DNA from: Siphonodentalium dalli
Taxonomy: Eukaryota; Mollusca; Scaphopoda; Gadilida; Siphonodentaliidae
Reading direction: 5' to 3'
NCBI GenBank assembly: GCA_032622095.1
Contig: CP136064.1
Coordinates: 174,536,310 to 174,600,309 of the forward strand
Length of the DNA stretch: 64,000 nt
A program made the translations under genes and the position numbers. Shown piece after piece: positions 11,846 to 22,762 of the stretch (position 1 is its first letter; each line of letters starts with the position of its first letter). Under the pieces are notes generated by a model that searched no databases, was not told the DNA's origin, and was given only the letters and a program-made list of their open reading frames with translations.

Positions 11846-12891
11846 CTAGAAGGTGACCCGACTTCGTCCGGGCTTTGACATTGAATTGACCATTTTGAAG
11901 GTCAAGGTCAGGTGGGGTCACGATTTGACCCGTCCAAAACACTCCCTGGAAACAATTACCACTATGGTCCACTAAGTATCAAATTTTGTCAAAATCCGTC
12001 TGGCAATTTTCCAACACCAACACCCCAAAAATGGTGGAAATTGGGCAAGCGGATACCGGGAAATCGGCCCAGCGGATACCGAGATACCCTATGTATCAAA
12101 TTTCGTCCGTAAAAATCCGCCAGTTTTACCCGATTTGATTTCCACTAAAGTATGTAAACGCGCCTCATATACACACGCTCATTAATTATCAAGCTTCAAC
12201 GTAAAGATAAATTAGCATTGTGTGGTAAATTTTAACTAATTATTTTCTCGCAGTCAAAGTTGAACAATTTCGATGTTGTTGACATTGACGGCTTGGGGCC
12301 ACCGGTAGATTCCATTTCGCAACAACGAAGTATCATTTCAGCTAAATGGATTCTTGTATGAGATTTCAGACCCGCGGGGTAAATGTAAACAGCTTGAGCC
12401 TATGCGTGGTGTGAATATACAAAAAATAAATCTATCGACAATAGACCTAAGAATATTAGCTGTAACAAAATTTATATATCAGAAATTGTAATAAATGATA
12501 TATTTTGGGATAGATGCACGATTTTTAATAGCCTGCAAATTGACAATATACATTGTAAATGTTATAATTTTGGGAAAAATACACGATGCGTAATTGCATG
12601 CCTGCAAATTGCTAACGTTCGTCGACGTATGAATATAGAGTTATCCTCCCCTGCATCGCAGTGCTAAATCCGGGCGTGATAGCACTGCGGATCCCGAGAT
12701 ATGAGTTTTGAAGGTCAAGGTCACGTCGCACGGGCAAAATCAATAGGCCTATGTTAACCCCCGGCCGAAAATACCCCCCACGTACCAAGTTTCATCGAAA
12801 TCGGGTCGGTCGTTTTTGAGTTCATCGATTACACACACACACAGACAGATACACACACACACACAGATCTTTCAAAAATATATAATAGACT
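11846..12891 (+). repeat. 1 kb interspersed repeat, array copy 2
   Basis: Nearly identical to the copy at 10794, with scattered one-base differences (TTCTTGTATGAGATTTC here, TTCTTGGATGAGATTCC there). It abuts copy 1 head to tail at TAATAGACTAGAAGG. High identity points to recent tandem amplification or unequal exchange. Confidence 0.75.
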
Positions 12892-13642
12892 AGAAGGTTA
12901 TCCGACTTCGTCCGGGCTTTGACCTTGAATTGGCCAATTTGAAGTTCAAGGTCAGGTGGGGTAACGATTTGACCGTCCAAAACACTGCCCGAACAAAAGT
13001 ACCCGACAAACGTGCCCGTCGAAATCCATCCGGTTTTACCCGATTTGACCTTGAATTGATCATTTAGAAGGTCAAGGTGAGGTCGGGGTCACGATTTGAC
13101 CCGTCCAAAATGGTCAGTGGACAAAAGTAACCCTATGTATCAAATTTCGTGGAAATCCCATCAAAATTGGCGATTTGACCTTGAATTGACCCGGTTTCAA
13201 GGTCAAGGTCACGTCGCACGGGCAAATGAATATGCTTATTGAGACTCCCCATTACGAAAGTACCCCCCACATACCAAGTTTCATCGAAATCCCGTGATAT
13301 TCGGGCGTTTGACCTTGAAATGACCCGATTTCAAGGTCAAGGTCACGTCGCACGGGCAAATTAATAGGCATATGCCACTTCTCGACCGAAAACACACCCC
13401 ACATACCAAGTTTCATCGAAATCCCGTGATATTCGGCATTTTACCTTGAAATAACCCGATTTCAAGGTCAAGGTCACGTCGCACGGGCAAATCAATAGGC
13501 CTATGTTAACCCCCGGCCGAAAATACCCCCACGTACCAAGTTTCATCGAAATCGGGTCGGTCGTTTTTGAGTTCATCGATTACACACACACACAGACAGA
13601 TACACACACACACACACAGATCTTTCAAAATATATAATAGAC
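12892..13642 (+). repeat. Related repeat, variant with tandem TCAAGGTCA blocks
   Basis: It shares head and tail with its neighbours but lacks the 560 base middle. Instead it holds about five repeats of a roughly 130 base module: TGACCTTGAA, TGACCCGATTTC, AAGGTCAAGGTCACGTCGCA, then ACCAAGTTTCATCGAAATC. Exact TCAAGGTCAAGGTCA occurs at 13197-13211, 13331-13345 and 13462-13476. It may be the fuller form of the family, from which the others derive by deletion. Confidence 0.7.
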
Positions 13643-14622
13643 TAGAAGGTGACCCGACTTCGTCCGGGCTTTGACATTGAATTGACCATTTTGAAGGTCA
13701 AGGTCAGGTGGGGTCACGATTTGACCCGTCCAAAACACTCCCTGGAAACAATTACCACTATGGTCCACTAAGTATCAAATTTTGTCAAAATCCGTCTGGC
13801 AATTTTCCAACACCAACACCCCAAAAATGGTGGAAATTGGGCAAGCGGATACCGGGAAATCGGCCCAGCGGATACCGAGATACCCTATGTATCAAATTTC
13901 GTCCGTAAAAATCCGCCAGTTTTACCCGATTTGATTTCCACTAAAGTATGTAAACGGGCCTCATATACACACGCTCATTAATTATCAAGCTTCAACGTAA
14001 AGATAAATTAGCATTGTGTGGTAAATTTTAACTAATTATTTTCTCGCAGTCAAAGTTGAACAATTTCGATGTTGTTGACATTGACGGCTTGGGGCCACCG
14101 GTAGATTCCATTTCGCAACAACGAAGTATCATTTCAGCTAAATGGATTCTTGGATGATATCCAGACCCGCGGGGTAAATGTAAACAGCTTGAGCCTATGC
14201 GTGGTGTGAATATACAAAAAATAAATCTATCGACAATAGACCTAAGAATATTAGCTGTAACAAAATTTATATATCAGAAATTTTAATAAATGTATATTTT
14301 GGGATAGATGCACGATTTTTAATAGCCTGCAAATTGACAATATATATTGTAAATGTTATAATTTTTGGGAAAAATACACGATGCGTAATTGCATGCCTGC
14401 AAATTGCTAACGTTCGTCGACGTATGAATATAGAGTTATCCTCCCTGCATCGCAGTGCTAAATCCGGCGTGATAGCACTGCGGATCCCGAGATATGAGTT
14501 TTGAAGGTCAAGGTCACGTCGCACGGGCAAATCAATAGGCCTATGTTAACCCCCGGCCGAAAATACCCCCACGTACCAAGTTTCATCGAAATCGGGTCGG
14601 TCGTTTTTGAGTTCATCGATTA
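13643..14622 (+). repeat. 1 kb interspersed repeat, array copy 4 (tail missing)
   Basis: It matches copies 1 and 2 as far as TTTTTGAGTTCATCGATTACA and then stops. The CA-rich tail is absent and unrelated sequence leading to a G tract follows. One variant (TTGGATGATATCC) distinguishes it from copies 1 and 2. Confidence 0.7.
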
Positions 14623-16510
14623 CATTGAAAAAGTTTGAGTTCTGTTGCATTCTGGGTGTCACGGGGGGGGGGGGGGGGGGGGGGGGGTATTTAAATGATT
14701 TCAGCAGTTTTCTATTTCTCTGTGGGCATCTTCTGAGACACAGATGTTTCAAATAGTGATGAATTATAATATTTTAATCATATTTTATGGCATAGATTGT
14801 TATTAAAAACCATATATCAAGTCACCATAAAAAAAAAAATCGGCGACTCGAAAATTAAGTGGGCCTTTAATTGAAAATACGGTGAAGCAATTCTGATAGC
14901 TATAAAAAGTTTAACCCTTTCACGACTGGAGCTTCCTGAAATTTTGCGAAAACCCTCAGCCAATGCATTCTCTTATATATGGGAGTCTACTATAAGTAGG
15001 GAGCCTCGCATATATAAGAGAATACTTAATATTAAAAATGAATGTTGGTTGCATGTGTTCCATATAGTATGGATGCAAGCTGTGAAAAGCGAAAGCGTTC
15101 CACATATAAAAATGTCAGACTAACCGGGGAGGGGGTGGTGTTGTAGCAAAAAAATTGCAGGAAGGTATGCCGTTTTTTTTGCATCTGGCATTTTGCTAGG
15201 ACCCACCACCCCCAAACCTGCAAAAAAAAAAAAAAAATTTAGTCCCAATGTTTTGACACCCCCCCCCCCAAATTTCACTAAAATTGGTCTAAAACTGCAT
15301 AAAACTATACTGATATCACTCATATGACTGGGAATGATCCCATTTAGTTCAAATAACAGTTTAACCTGTTTCAGAAGCTGATTTAATTGAAAAAAAAATG
15401 TTTTCTTAAATTGCTGATCATCTGTAAACCTAGGTCATTGTGCAGAATACACACAATTTCTTAATTTCTAACAATTTCCTGATTAGTCTGTCAATCAGCC
15501 CATTATCTAACATATTTCATACCACTTATGTTAGTCTACTTGAGCAACTTACTTCTATTATACTAAACTAGCTGAAACAGGGCTCCCGAATATATTCAGC
15601 GTCGAAGATACCTGTGGCTCCCTTTGTGGGACTTCGCACGTATTTTGATCTTAGACAGAGCCTTTATTTAGCGGCGGCCACTTTGTGATCATTAAAACAT
15701 TTTGATTTATATATATTGTTTTAATTATTTTTTTTTAGATTGAATTCCTTGCTCAATATACCAAAACCAAATTTATTTTATTTTTAATTCAAAATTTTGA
15801 ATAACACCATTATAGCATCCGCCAGGGTACAACCGACTGATCATACAAAATTTGGTTGAACTCGGTCCAGGGGTCTGAGAGAAAAATAAATCCGGGACAT
15901 CTAGTCATAGTACTCTACCAGACTTGGAACCTTAGGTCTTGTGAGAGATCATCTGAGTTGACAGACATGCAAATAAATTCACTGATTGGCTTGATGCACC
16001 GTTGATAGATACATTAATGTTTGAGACAGTTGCTCGCTCTTTCCATGCACACAATGATCTAGACATTAGTTACATCAGGACAAGTTTATTTATATATTCA
16101 AACTTAGGTCATTGTACAGGATACACACAATTCCATAATTTCTAACCATTTACCGATTAGTTAACCAGCCCATTATCTAGCATTATGCCTTAACACTTTT
16201 GATAAGTCTACTGGAGCAACGTCTGTTATAATAAATCGTCGCATCAGTGCTATAAGGTCGTAACTCCATTTTGGCCGGGAAACAAGTTATTGCTTTTTAA
16301 AAGAAAACGAGGGAGTAAGCAGAACAAATATGTGGTTCAATGGACAGATAATGTCAGTTTTTCATTGGGATAAATACAACAATACGTCATGCTTTGTCAA
16401 CATTAGGAGAAATGCTGCATGTTGGACCCTCAAAATTCAGATGACAAAAGTAGGATCCAACATTAGACCTACGAAAGACTATTAACATTAGTTTTCTAAT
16501 TAGATTTCTA
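14623..16510. other. Repeat-bearing non-genic stretch
   Basis: No gene recognised. ATTCTCTTATATATG (14967) mirrors CATATATAAGAGAAT (15013) to form a hairpin, and its flank GAAATTTTGCGAAAACCCTC is found inverted at about 62258. A direct repeat pair lies at 15425-15565 and 16098-16240 (TAGGTCATTGT, AATACACACAATT, CAGCCCATTATCTA, AGTCTACT.GAGCAAC). Confidence 0.5.
14663..14687 (+). repeat. Poly-G tract
   Basis: About 25 consecutive G. Tracts like this are length-unstable and can form G-quadruplexes. Similar runs occur in the hAT elements (20310, 23972, and C runs near 21249 and 24916) and at 39449-39464. The exact length is the least reliable part of any read here. Confidence 0.9.
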
Positions 16511-16792
16511 AATTTAAAATAACGTTGGAATTCTAACGTTAAAATAACGTTAGATTTCTAACTTTAAAATAACGTTAAATTTCTAACGTTAAAATAACGT
16601 TAAATTTCTAACCTTAAAATAATGTTCAATTTCTAACGTTAAAACAACGTTAGATTTCTAACGTTAAAATAACGTTAAATTTCTAACGTTAGAATAATGT
16701 TCAATTTCTAACGTAAAAATAACGTTAAAATAATGTTCAATTTATAACGTTAAAATAACGTTAGAATTCTAAATAACTTTAGAATTCTAACG
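16511..16792 (+). repeat. AACGTT satellite, left block
   Basis: The basic unit is about 25 bases, AACGTTAAAAT followed by AACGTTAAATTTCT, so AACGTT palindromes alternate at 11 and 14 base spacing. Variants include AATGTTCAATTTCT and AACGTTAGATTTCT. The array continues at 17133 after an inserted element. Confidence 0.85.
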
Positions 16793-17132
16793 TTAACCTC
16801 TCTTCGCTGCTAAATGACGTTATGACGTCGTTTGCTGGGCTGTTGACGTTAATGCTATTTTCCAATGGGAAAATATAGCGGGAATGTCAAAAGAACCATA
16901 AAAGTGACTCAGCTGAAAGGCTATTATCGGTCACAATCGTGGAACATCATACACTGTTTGAAACGTCGAGATACAGTTATTCTGATGCACTAATCTCTGA
17001 GTTCCAGTTATGTATGATGGCCTACTGCTAGTGTGCTGAAGTAGGTCCGTAGTACCTACGGACCATATAGCACACGGCGTGCACTTTTACGTCCGTAATA
17101 GATACGGACGTCATAGCAGCGAAGAGGGTTAA
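16793..17132. mobile_element. piggyBac-like MITE inserted in satellite
   Basis: This 340 base segment is flanked by TTAA (16793-16796 and 17129-17132). The inverted ends are CCTCTCTTCGCTGCTA on the left and, complemented, CCCTCTTCGCTGCTATGACG on the right. TTAA targets with ends starting CCCT are the hallmark of piggyBac-type elements. It carries palindromes GTAGGTCCGTAGTACCTAC near 17041 and GTCCGTAATAGATACGGAC near 17091, and no reading frame. The uninterrupted repeat at 17395-17430 shows the empty site. Confidence 0.85.
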
Positions 17133-17640
17133 AATAACGTTAAATTTATAACGTTAAAATAACGTTAAATTTCTAACGTTAAAATAATGTTCAATTTCTA
17201 ACGTTAAAATAACGTTAGATTTCTAACATTAAAATAACGTTAGATTTCTAACGTTAAAACAGCGTTAGCTTGATTACGTTAAAATAACGTTAAATTTCTA
17301 ACGTTAGAATAATGTTCAATTTCTAACGTAAAAAATAACGTTAAAATAATGTTCAATTTATAACGTTAAAATAACGTTAGAATTCTAAATAACTTTAGAA
17401 TTCTAACGTTAAAATAACGTTAAATTTATAACGTTAAAATAACGTTAAATTTCTAACGTTAAAATAATGTTCAATTTCTAACGTTAAAATAACGTTAGAT
17501 TTCTAACATTAAAAATAACGTTAGATTTCTAACGTTAAAACAGCGTTAGCTTGATTACGTTAAAATAACGTTAGATTTCTAACATTAAAATAACGTTCAA
17601 TTCCAAACGTTAAAATAAGGTAAAATTCCAAATGTTAAAA
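17133..17640 (+). repeat. AACGTT satellite, right block with higher-order repeat
   Basis: Same 25 base unit. A higher-order period of about 278 bases is visible: the marker AACAGCGTTAGCTTGATTACG occurs near 17268 and 17549, and AATAACTTTAGAATTCTAACG near 16773 and 17389. This indicates amplification of a multi-unit block. The array is not a CRISPR: spacers are not unique and repeats are not constant. Confidence 0.8.
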
Positions 17641-17888
17641 GAATGTACAAAACCTGAAAACGCTATATTTTACAAGGTTAAGCCAACTTAATATTTCCAA
17701 CATTATAAATCCAATTGTTTGATTATGAATTATTATGTGTGTATGGGCTCATAACCATTGCCACCAAATCGAACTTTCGCTTGAAAAATTCAATCTCCTT
17801 GTTAGATGCATACCAAACAATGGTATGGTGGCAACACAGCGCCGAACCACAGTATATTTGAGGAAAAAAAATACATCTGTGTCTTGGC

Positions 17889-18392
17889 TTTAAAGGCACA
17901 TGAGGCCTTAGTTGTCGAAAATATTCATATTTGTTCCAATCACCGTAAACAGAAAAACATTAAAACGCATACAGTTTCGTTCATATATACCATGACCATC
18001 GCGTAAACAGCATGTTATCATAAAGATTTACTATATTTTACATAAGCAAGAGCCTGATTGTGTTACAGAAGACAGCACAATGCTGCTGGCTAATCACACA
18101 CAAATGGCATAAACGCTCTTTATTCTTTCCATATCAGGAATTCACCAACAAAGAACGCTCTTTATGTTTACCATCATAATATAAACAAACACCAGAAAAG
18201 TTACTTTTTATGCTTTTGTTTACATAACAATGGTCACAAATATGACAATAACATACTGTTTATGCGATATTTCTTATTTGTATACGGACAAAGTCTGTCT
18301 ACATTTTGTTGTTCTTTCTGTTTGTGGCGGTTTTTGACGGGTGGAAATATTTTCACAGGATTACCCACCGCCAAGGCCAACCCTACCTTTAA
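17889..18392 (-). mobile_element. TTAA-flanked MITE, copy 3 (inverted)
   Basis: Reverse orientation of the copies at 2379 and 3675, with TTAA at 17889-17892 and 18389-18392. Left flank is GGCT and right flank is CTGAC. It differs from copies 4 and 5 in GTTGTCGAAAATATTC, CATATATACCATGACC and CAGGATTACCC. Confidence 0.85.
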
Positions 18393-18432
18393 CTGACAAT
18401 TTGAATTGAAAGCTGAATCAACGTGTAATAGA

Positions 18433-18628
18433 TTTCCAATGTTAACAATGTAATATTTCTAATGTTAAAATAATGTTATATTTCTAACGTTAAAATAACG
18501 TTATATTTCTAACGTTAAAATAACGTTAAATGTCTAACGTTAAAATAACGTTAAATTTCTAACGTTAATATAATGTTAGTTTTCTAACGTTAAAATAACG
18601 TTAAATTCGAAACGTTAAAATAATGTAA
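18433..18628 (+). repeat. AACGTT satellite, short block in unit 1
   Basis: About eight units of the same 25 base satellite seen at 16511-17640, starting with variant units (AATGTTAAAATAATGTTATA). The duplicate in unit 2 is at about 22097-22293. Confidence 0.8.
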
Positions 18629-19099
18629 AAAATTTAAAGCTATATTTTATAGGGTTGAGGCAACTTAAATTTGCCAACATCAATTGTAGCAACATCATAC
18701 ATCCAACAGTTTGCTATGAATTTTATGATCATGTGTTTGGCTTTAATGTTATATATGCATGAGGCCATATATATTGGATGAACCAATGACGATCATTGCA
18801 ACAAAATTCAACCCGCTTGTTATTTGCATGCAACATCATGGTGGCAACACAGCACCAAATCACAAAATGAAAAATAAATAGGAAGTCTCTGACTTGGCTT
18901 TAAGTTTAACTGACAATATTTCAGATGAAATAATTGTTCATAACAAACAGCTCTTTAACCACACCGATTCAATCCGCTTGTTATATGCACGCACAATCAA
19001 AATCATTACCGCTATGGATACCATTTATGCATGCAAACGAATTAACGATCCAGACTATATATACCGATACTGTTGGGAGTATAGGCCTATATATGTACT

Positions 19100-19480
19100 A
19101 GCTTGTGGGCCCGACTTCGTCCGGGCTGTTTCCCCTCTGCTTTCATCCGGATCTAACATCGAAATCCGTCGAAAGGCGCGATTTGACATTGAATTGACCA
19201 TTTTGAAGGTCAAGGTCAGATCGGGGTCACGATTTGACGCGTCCAAAACACTCCCCGGACAAAAGTACCCCTAGGTATCAAATTTCATCGAAATCCGTCC
19301 GTTTTACCCGATTTGACCATTTTGAATGTCAAGGTCAGGTCGGGATCACGATTTGACCCGTCCAAAACACTCCCCGGACAAAAGTACCCATAGGTATCAA
19401 ATTTCGTCGAAATCCGTCCGGTAGTTTTCCCGGCCATTGCTAACAGACAAACAGACAAACAGAAGTCCCAAAATATATAT
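19100..19480 (+). repeat. CGTCCGGGCT / TCAAGGTCA interspersed repeat
   Basis: It begins ACTAGCTTGTGGGCCCGACT and ends CAGACAAACAGACAAACAG followed by AAAATATATATTAGA. It has two TGACC..GTCAAGGTCAG modules, GTCCAAAACACTCCCCGGAC twice, and a ATCAAATTTCRTCGAAATCC phrase twice. The head is within a few bases of the start and the tail matches the 10.8-14.6 kb family, so this looks like a full-length short member. Confidence 0.7.
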
Positions 19481-19550
19481 TAGATCTGAAATAATTACAC
19501 CAAGGTCATGCCAATAGTTTATGGGTAGGTTAGATAGTAGTCACAATTAC

Positions 19551-19670
19551 GCTTAATCGCAATTGATTGCGCTTAAGCGCAATTCATCACGCTTAAGCGT
19601 AAATGCCCTATTTGTGCTTAAGAACAATATGTGGTATTTGCGCTTAAGCGCAATTGATTGCAATATTATT
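19551..19670. repeat. GCGCTTAAGCGC palindrome cluster
   Basis: Repeated copies of GCGCTTAAGCGCAATT with spacers GATT and CATCAC form overlapping short palindromes. Related single copies flank the hAT element at 20255-20293 and 21288-21330, so the hAT appears to have landed within this family. The duplicate lies at 23214-23334. Confidence 0.7.
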
Positions 19671-20293
19671 AAATGTGAATTTGGCCTCCCATACACTGCA
19701 CGAGGGCTTGCTTACCTCATATGGTTTACTTATTGACTAAAATCTGGGGAAAAAACATATTTTCATATTATCAGCATCCCTGTCCCAAAAAATTGGTGTC
19801 TCATTCCTGGAGATTTGGTGTCTCAGTCTTCGAGCTCAATTTTTTTTTATTATATCAACATCTCTTGCACAAATCTATAGTATTTCCATGGTCATATAGT
19901 GTGAATGTGGTGTCACCGAGGGCTTGCTTCCCTCATATATATATATGGTGTGCCTGTATACTCGAAAATTGAAGAAAATCAAAGTCGCCTCGACTAATAC
20001 AGAAAGTAATGCTATTGCGAGTAGCCCCAACTAATATATACCGAAGATAATATAATGCTATCACGAGTCGCTCCAACTAAAACAGAAGGTGATACTATTG
20101 CGAGTCAGCCATTTTGATAAAGAAGTACGTTGGGCTAGCTCTCTATCCATCCAAATCTATGAAAACAAGAGGTGATATATGTCAATAGGAGTTAAGGTTA
20201 AGTTATGGATAAACCTATTTATTCACCAGGGGTGTTTAGTTACATATAACCATGAATTGCGCTAAAGCGCAATTAATTGCACTTGATTGCGCT

Positions 20294-21287
20294 CAGAGAC
20301 GTGGCGACAGGGGGAGGGGGGGGGGTTGTGGGTGTCTCACCCCCCAACTTTGGTCAAAATTTTCAACAGTTGGAAATTTCATACCTGCCAAAACATTAGT
20401 TGGAAATTTCACACCAACAATAGGTTGAAAATGTTCTTGTAGTTTGATTTTCAAACAATTTATTGGGGGAATTTATTGTTTTTGGACCAATATTTGCATA
20501 TTATACTATTTTTTGTCAAACTTTTGGACTGAAATGGTCATCAGTTGGAAATTTTCCAACCTCAGGGAGGTGACAGGTTGGAAAATTCCAACACTTGGAA
20601 ATCTTGTATCCTGGTCCCTCCCCCATGGCCAGTCAAAAACTGCTAGTTAATTTAAGAAAACAATATTGTCATAAATTTGGTCAACATTGTCATTGGAATT
20701 GTCATCAGTTGTAAATTTTTCCAACCTAAGTGGGGTGTCAGGTTTGAAATTTCCAACTCTGAGAATGATTGAGGCTAGGATTTTGCGATTTACTTGTTCA
20801 GATTACAAAATGTTCGCACACCGGGCCATTGTCTCTCCCCCGTGGCCAATACAAAAATGCTAATAAGTTTAAAAATATTTTACTACATTTGGTCAAACTT
20901 GTGGGCTGAAATGGTCATCGGTTGGAGAATTTTCCAACCTGAGGGGGAGTATGAGGTTATAGGAAAGCTTTAGTTGAGGCCAGTCTGGATGCTAGGATTT
21001 GCGATTTTCTTGTTCAAAATTTCATAATTTTCTCACACCCGGCCGAACAACCATGGTCAGCCCGGTTGTCGTGGTCTCTCTGTCTGTATATAGCCGTTTG
21101 CATTTGTATTTGTATGGAGTTAGAACTTAGACTTAGACCACTATATGTTAGGATTTATGCAATGTTTCAGGTTAAAATATCTGAATGTTCTCATACCGGG
21201 AATATAGAACCATGGTTATGAAGATATAGGATATTATTAGGCGGACACCCCCCCCCCCCAAACGGAAACCCTCTAGCCACGTCCCTG
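20294..21287. mobile_element. hAT-type non-autonomous element, unit 1 copy
   Basis: The ends are CAGAGACGTGGC and, complemented, CAGGGACGTGGC, and they are inverted. The 8 base direct repeat ATTGCGCT flanks the element exactly (20286-20293 and 21288-21295). Ends starting CAGRG with an 8 base duplication are characteristic of the hAT superfamily. The 994 base interior is full of short palindromes of the form TTGGAAATTTTCCAACC, the kind of subterminal sites hAT transposases bind, and has G and C homopolymers near the ends. No transposase frame. Confidence 0.88.
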
Positions 21288-21365
21288 ATTGCGCTTAAGC
21301 GCAATTGATTGCGCAATTAATTATTAAATGTGAATTTGGCCTCCCATACATTTAAACATATATAA

Positions 21366-21436
21366 CACAGTGGTGCAAGATCGGTGGAGAAAACGGTGGA
21401 GAGTTTCAAGATGGCGACGGAAAAAAGTAGCGTAAG
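21366..21436 (+). promoter_or_regulatory. Duplicated promoter/5' leader plus first-exon module (unit 1)
   Basis: The leader ACACAGTGGTGCAAGATCGG with GGAGAAAACGGTGGAG precedes an ATG at 21411 in the context CAAGATGG. The frame MATEKSSVR ends at a good donor, AAG|GTACGT, after 21436. The identical module at 25033-25105 is the one adjoining the zinc-finger exon. This upstream copy is left without its own downstream exons, unless a transcript splices across the second unit. Confidence 0.55.
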
Positions 21437-21555
21437 GTACGTGGTTCAACTCAATGAATGTTTTCTGTCATTTCAGTAATTAATTTCACTACGACAAAGT
21501 TGCACGGGCAGTCGAATTGTGTGTGGAATATATTCGACATGTTGTTCAATTGATA

Positions 21556-22056
21556 TTAAAGGCACGTGAGGCCTTAGTTGTCAAAATATTCATATTTGTT
21601 CCAATCACCGTAAACAGAAAAACATTAAAACGCATACAGTTTCGTTCATATATAGCATGACCATCGCGTAAACAGCATGTTATCATAAAGATTTACTATA
21701 TTTTACATAAGCAAGAGCCTGATTGTGTTACAGAAGACAGCACAATGCTGCTGGCTAATCACACACAAATGGCATAAACGCTCTTTATTCTTTCCATATC
21801 AGGAATTCACCAACAAAGAACGCTCTTTATGTTTACCATCATAATATAAACAAACACCAGAAAAGTTACTTTTTATGCTTTTGTTTACATAACAATGGTC
21901 ACAAATATGACAATAACATACTGTTTATGCGATATTTCTTATTTGTATACGGACAAAGTCTGTCTACATTTTGTTGTTCTTTCTGTTTGTGGCGGTTTTT
22001 GACGGGTGGAAATATTTTCACAGGATACCCACCGCCAAGGCCAACCCTACCTTTAA
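21556..22056 (-). mobile_element. TTAA-flanked MITE, copy 4 (middle, recombinant)
   Basis: Left flank GATA is shared with copy 5 and right flank CTGAC with copy 3. Internal diagnostic bases match copy 5. This is the arrangement expected at a crossover between copies 3 and 5. Confidence 0.88.
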
Positions 22057-22096
22057 CTGACAATTTGAATTGAAAGCTGAATCAACGTGTAATAGA

Positions 22097-22293
22097 TTTC
22101 CAATGTTAACAATGTAATATTTCTAATGTTAAAATAATGTTATATTTCTAACGTTAAAATAACGTTATATTTCTAACGTTAAAATAACGTTAAATGTCTA
22201 ACGTTAAAATAACGTTAAATTTCTAACGTTAATATAATGTTAGTTTTCTAACGTTAAAATAACGTTAAATTCGAAACGTTAAAATAATGTAAA
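22097..22293 (+). repeat. AACGTT satellite, short block in unit 2
   Basis: Duplicate of the block at 18433-18628 with no differences I could see by eye. Confidence 0.8.
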
Positions 22294-22762
22294 AAATTTA
22301 AAGCTATATTTTATAGGGTTGAGGCAACTTAAATTTGCCAACATCAATTGTAGCAACATCATACATCCAACAGTTTGCTATGAATTTTATGATCATGTGT
22401 TTGGCTTTAATGTTATATATGCATGAGGCCATATATATTGGATGAACCAATGACGATCATTGCAACAAAATTCAACCCGCTTGTTATTTGCATGCAACAT
22501 CATGGTGGCAACACAGCACCAAATCACAAAATGAAAAATAAATAGGAAGTCTCTGACTTGGCTTTAAGTTTAACTGACAATATTTCAGATGAAATAATTG
22601 TTCATAACAAACAGCTCTTTAACCACACGATTCAATCCGCTTGTTATATGCACGCACAATCAAAATCATTACCGCTATGGATACCATTTATGCATGCAAA
22701 CGAATTAACGATCCAGACTATATATACCGATACTGTTGGGAGTATAGGCCTATATATGTACT

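Larger units (their letters stand above)
17889..21555 (+). repeat. 3.67 kb tandem duplication, unit 1
   Basis: It is almost identical to 21556-25224; differences are mostly one-base indels and homopolymer lengths. Contents in order: inverted MITE (17889-18392), short AACGTT satellite (18433-18628), CGTCCGGGCT repeat (19100-19480), GCGCTTAAGCGC palindromes (19551-19670), a single 190 bp-type repeat unit, a hAT-type element (20294-21287), and a promoter/first-exon module (21366-21436). Boundaries coincide with the MITEs. Confidence 0.9.

Noticed and set aside
16511-17640. CRISPR-like regularly spaced repeats
   Set aside because: Spacers are near-identical AT-rich linkers, repeats vary, there are no cas genes, and the window is from an animal genome.
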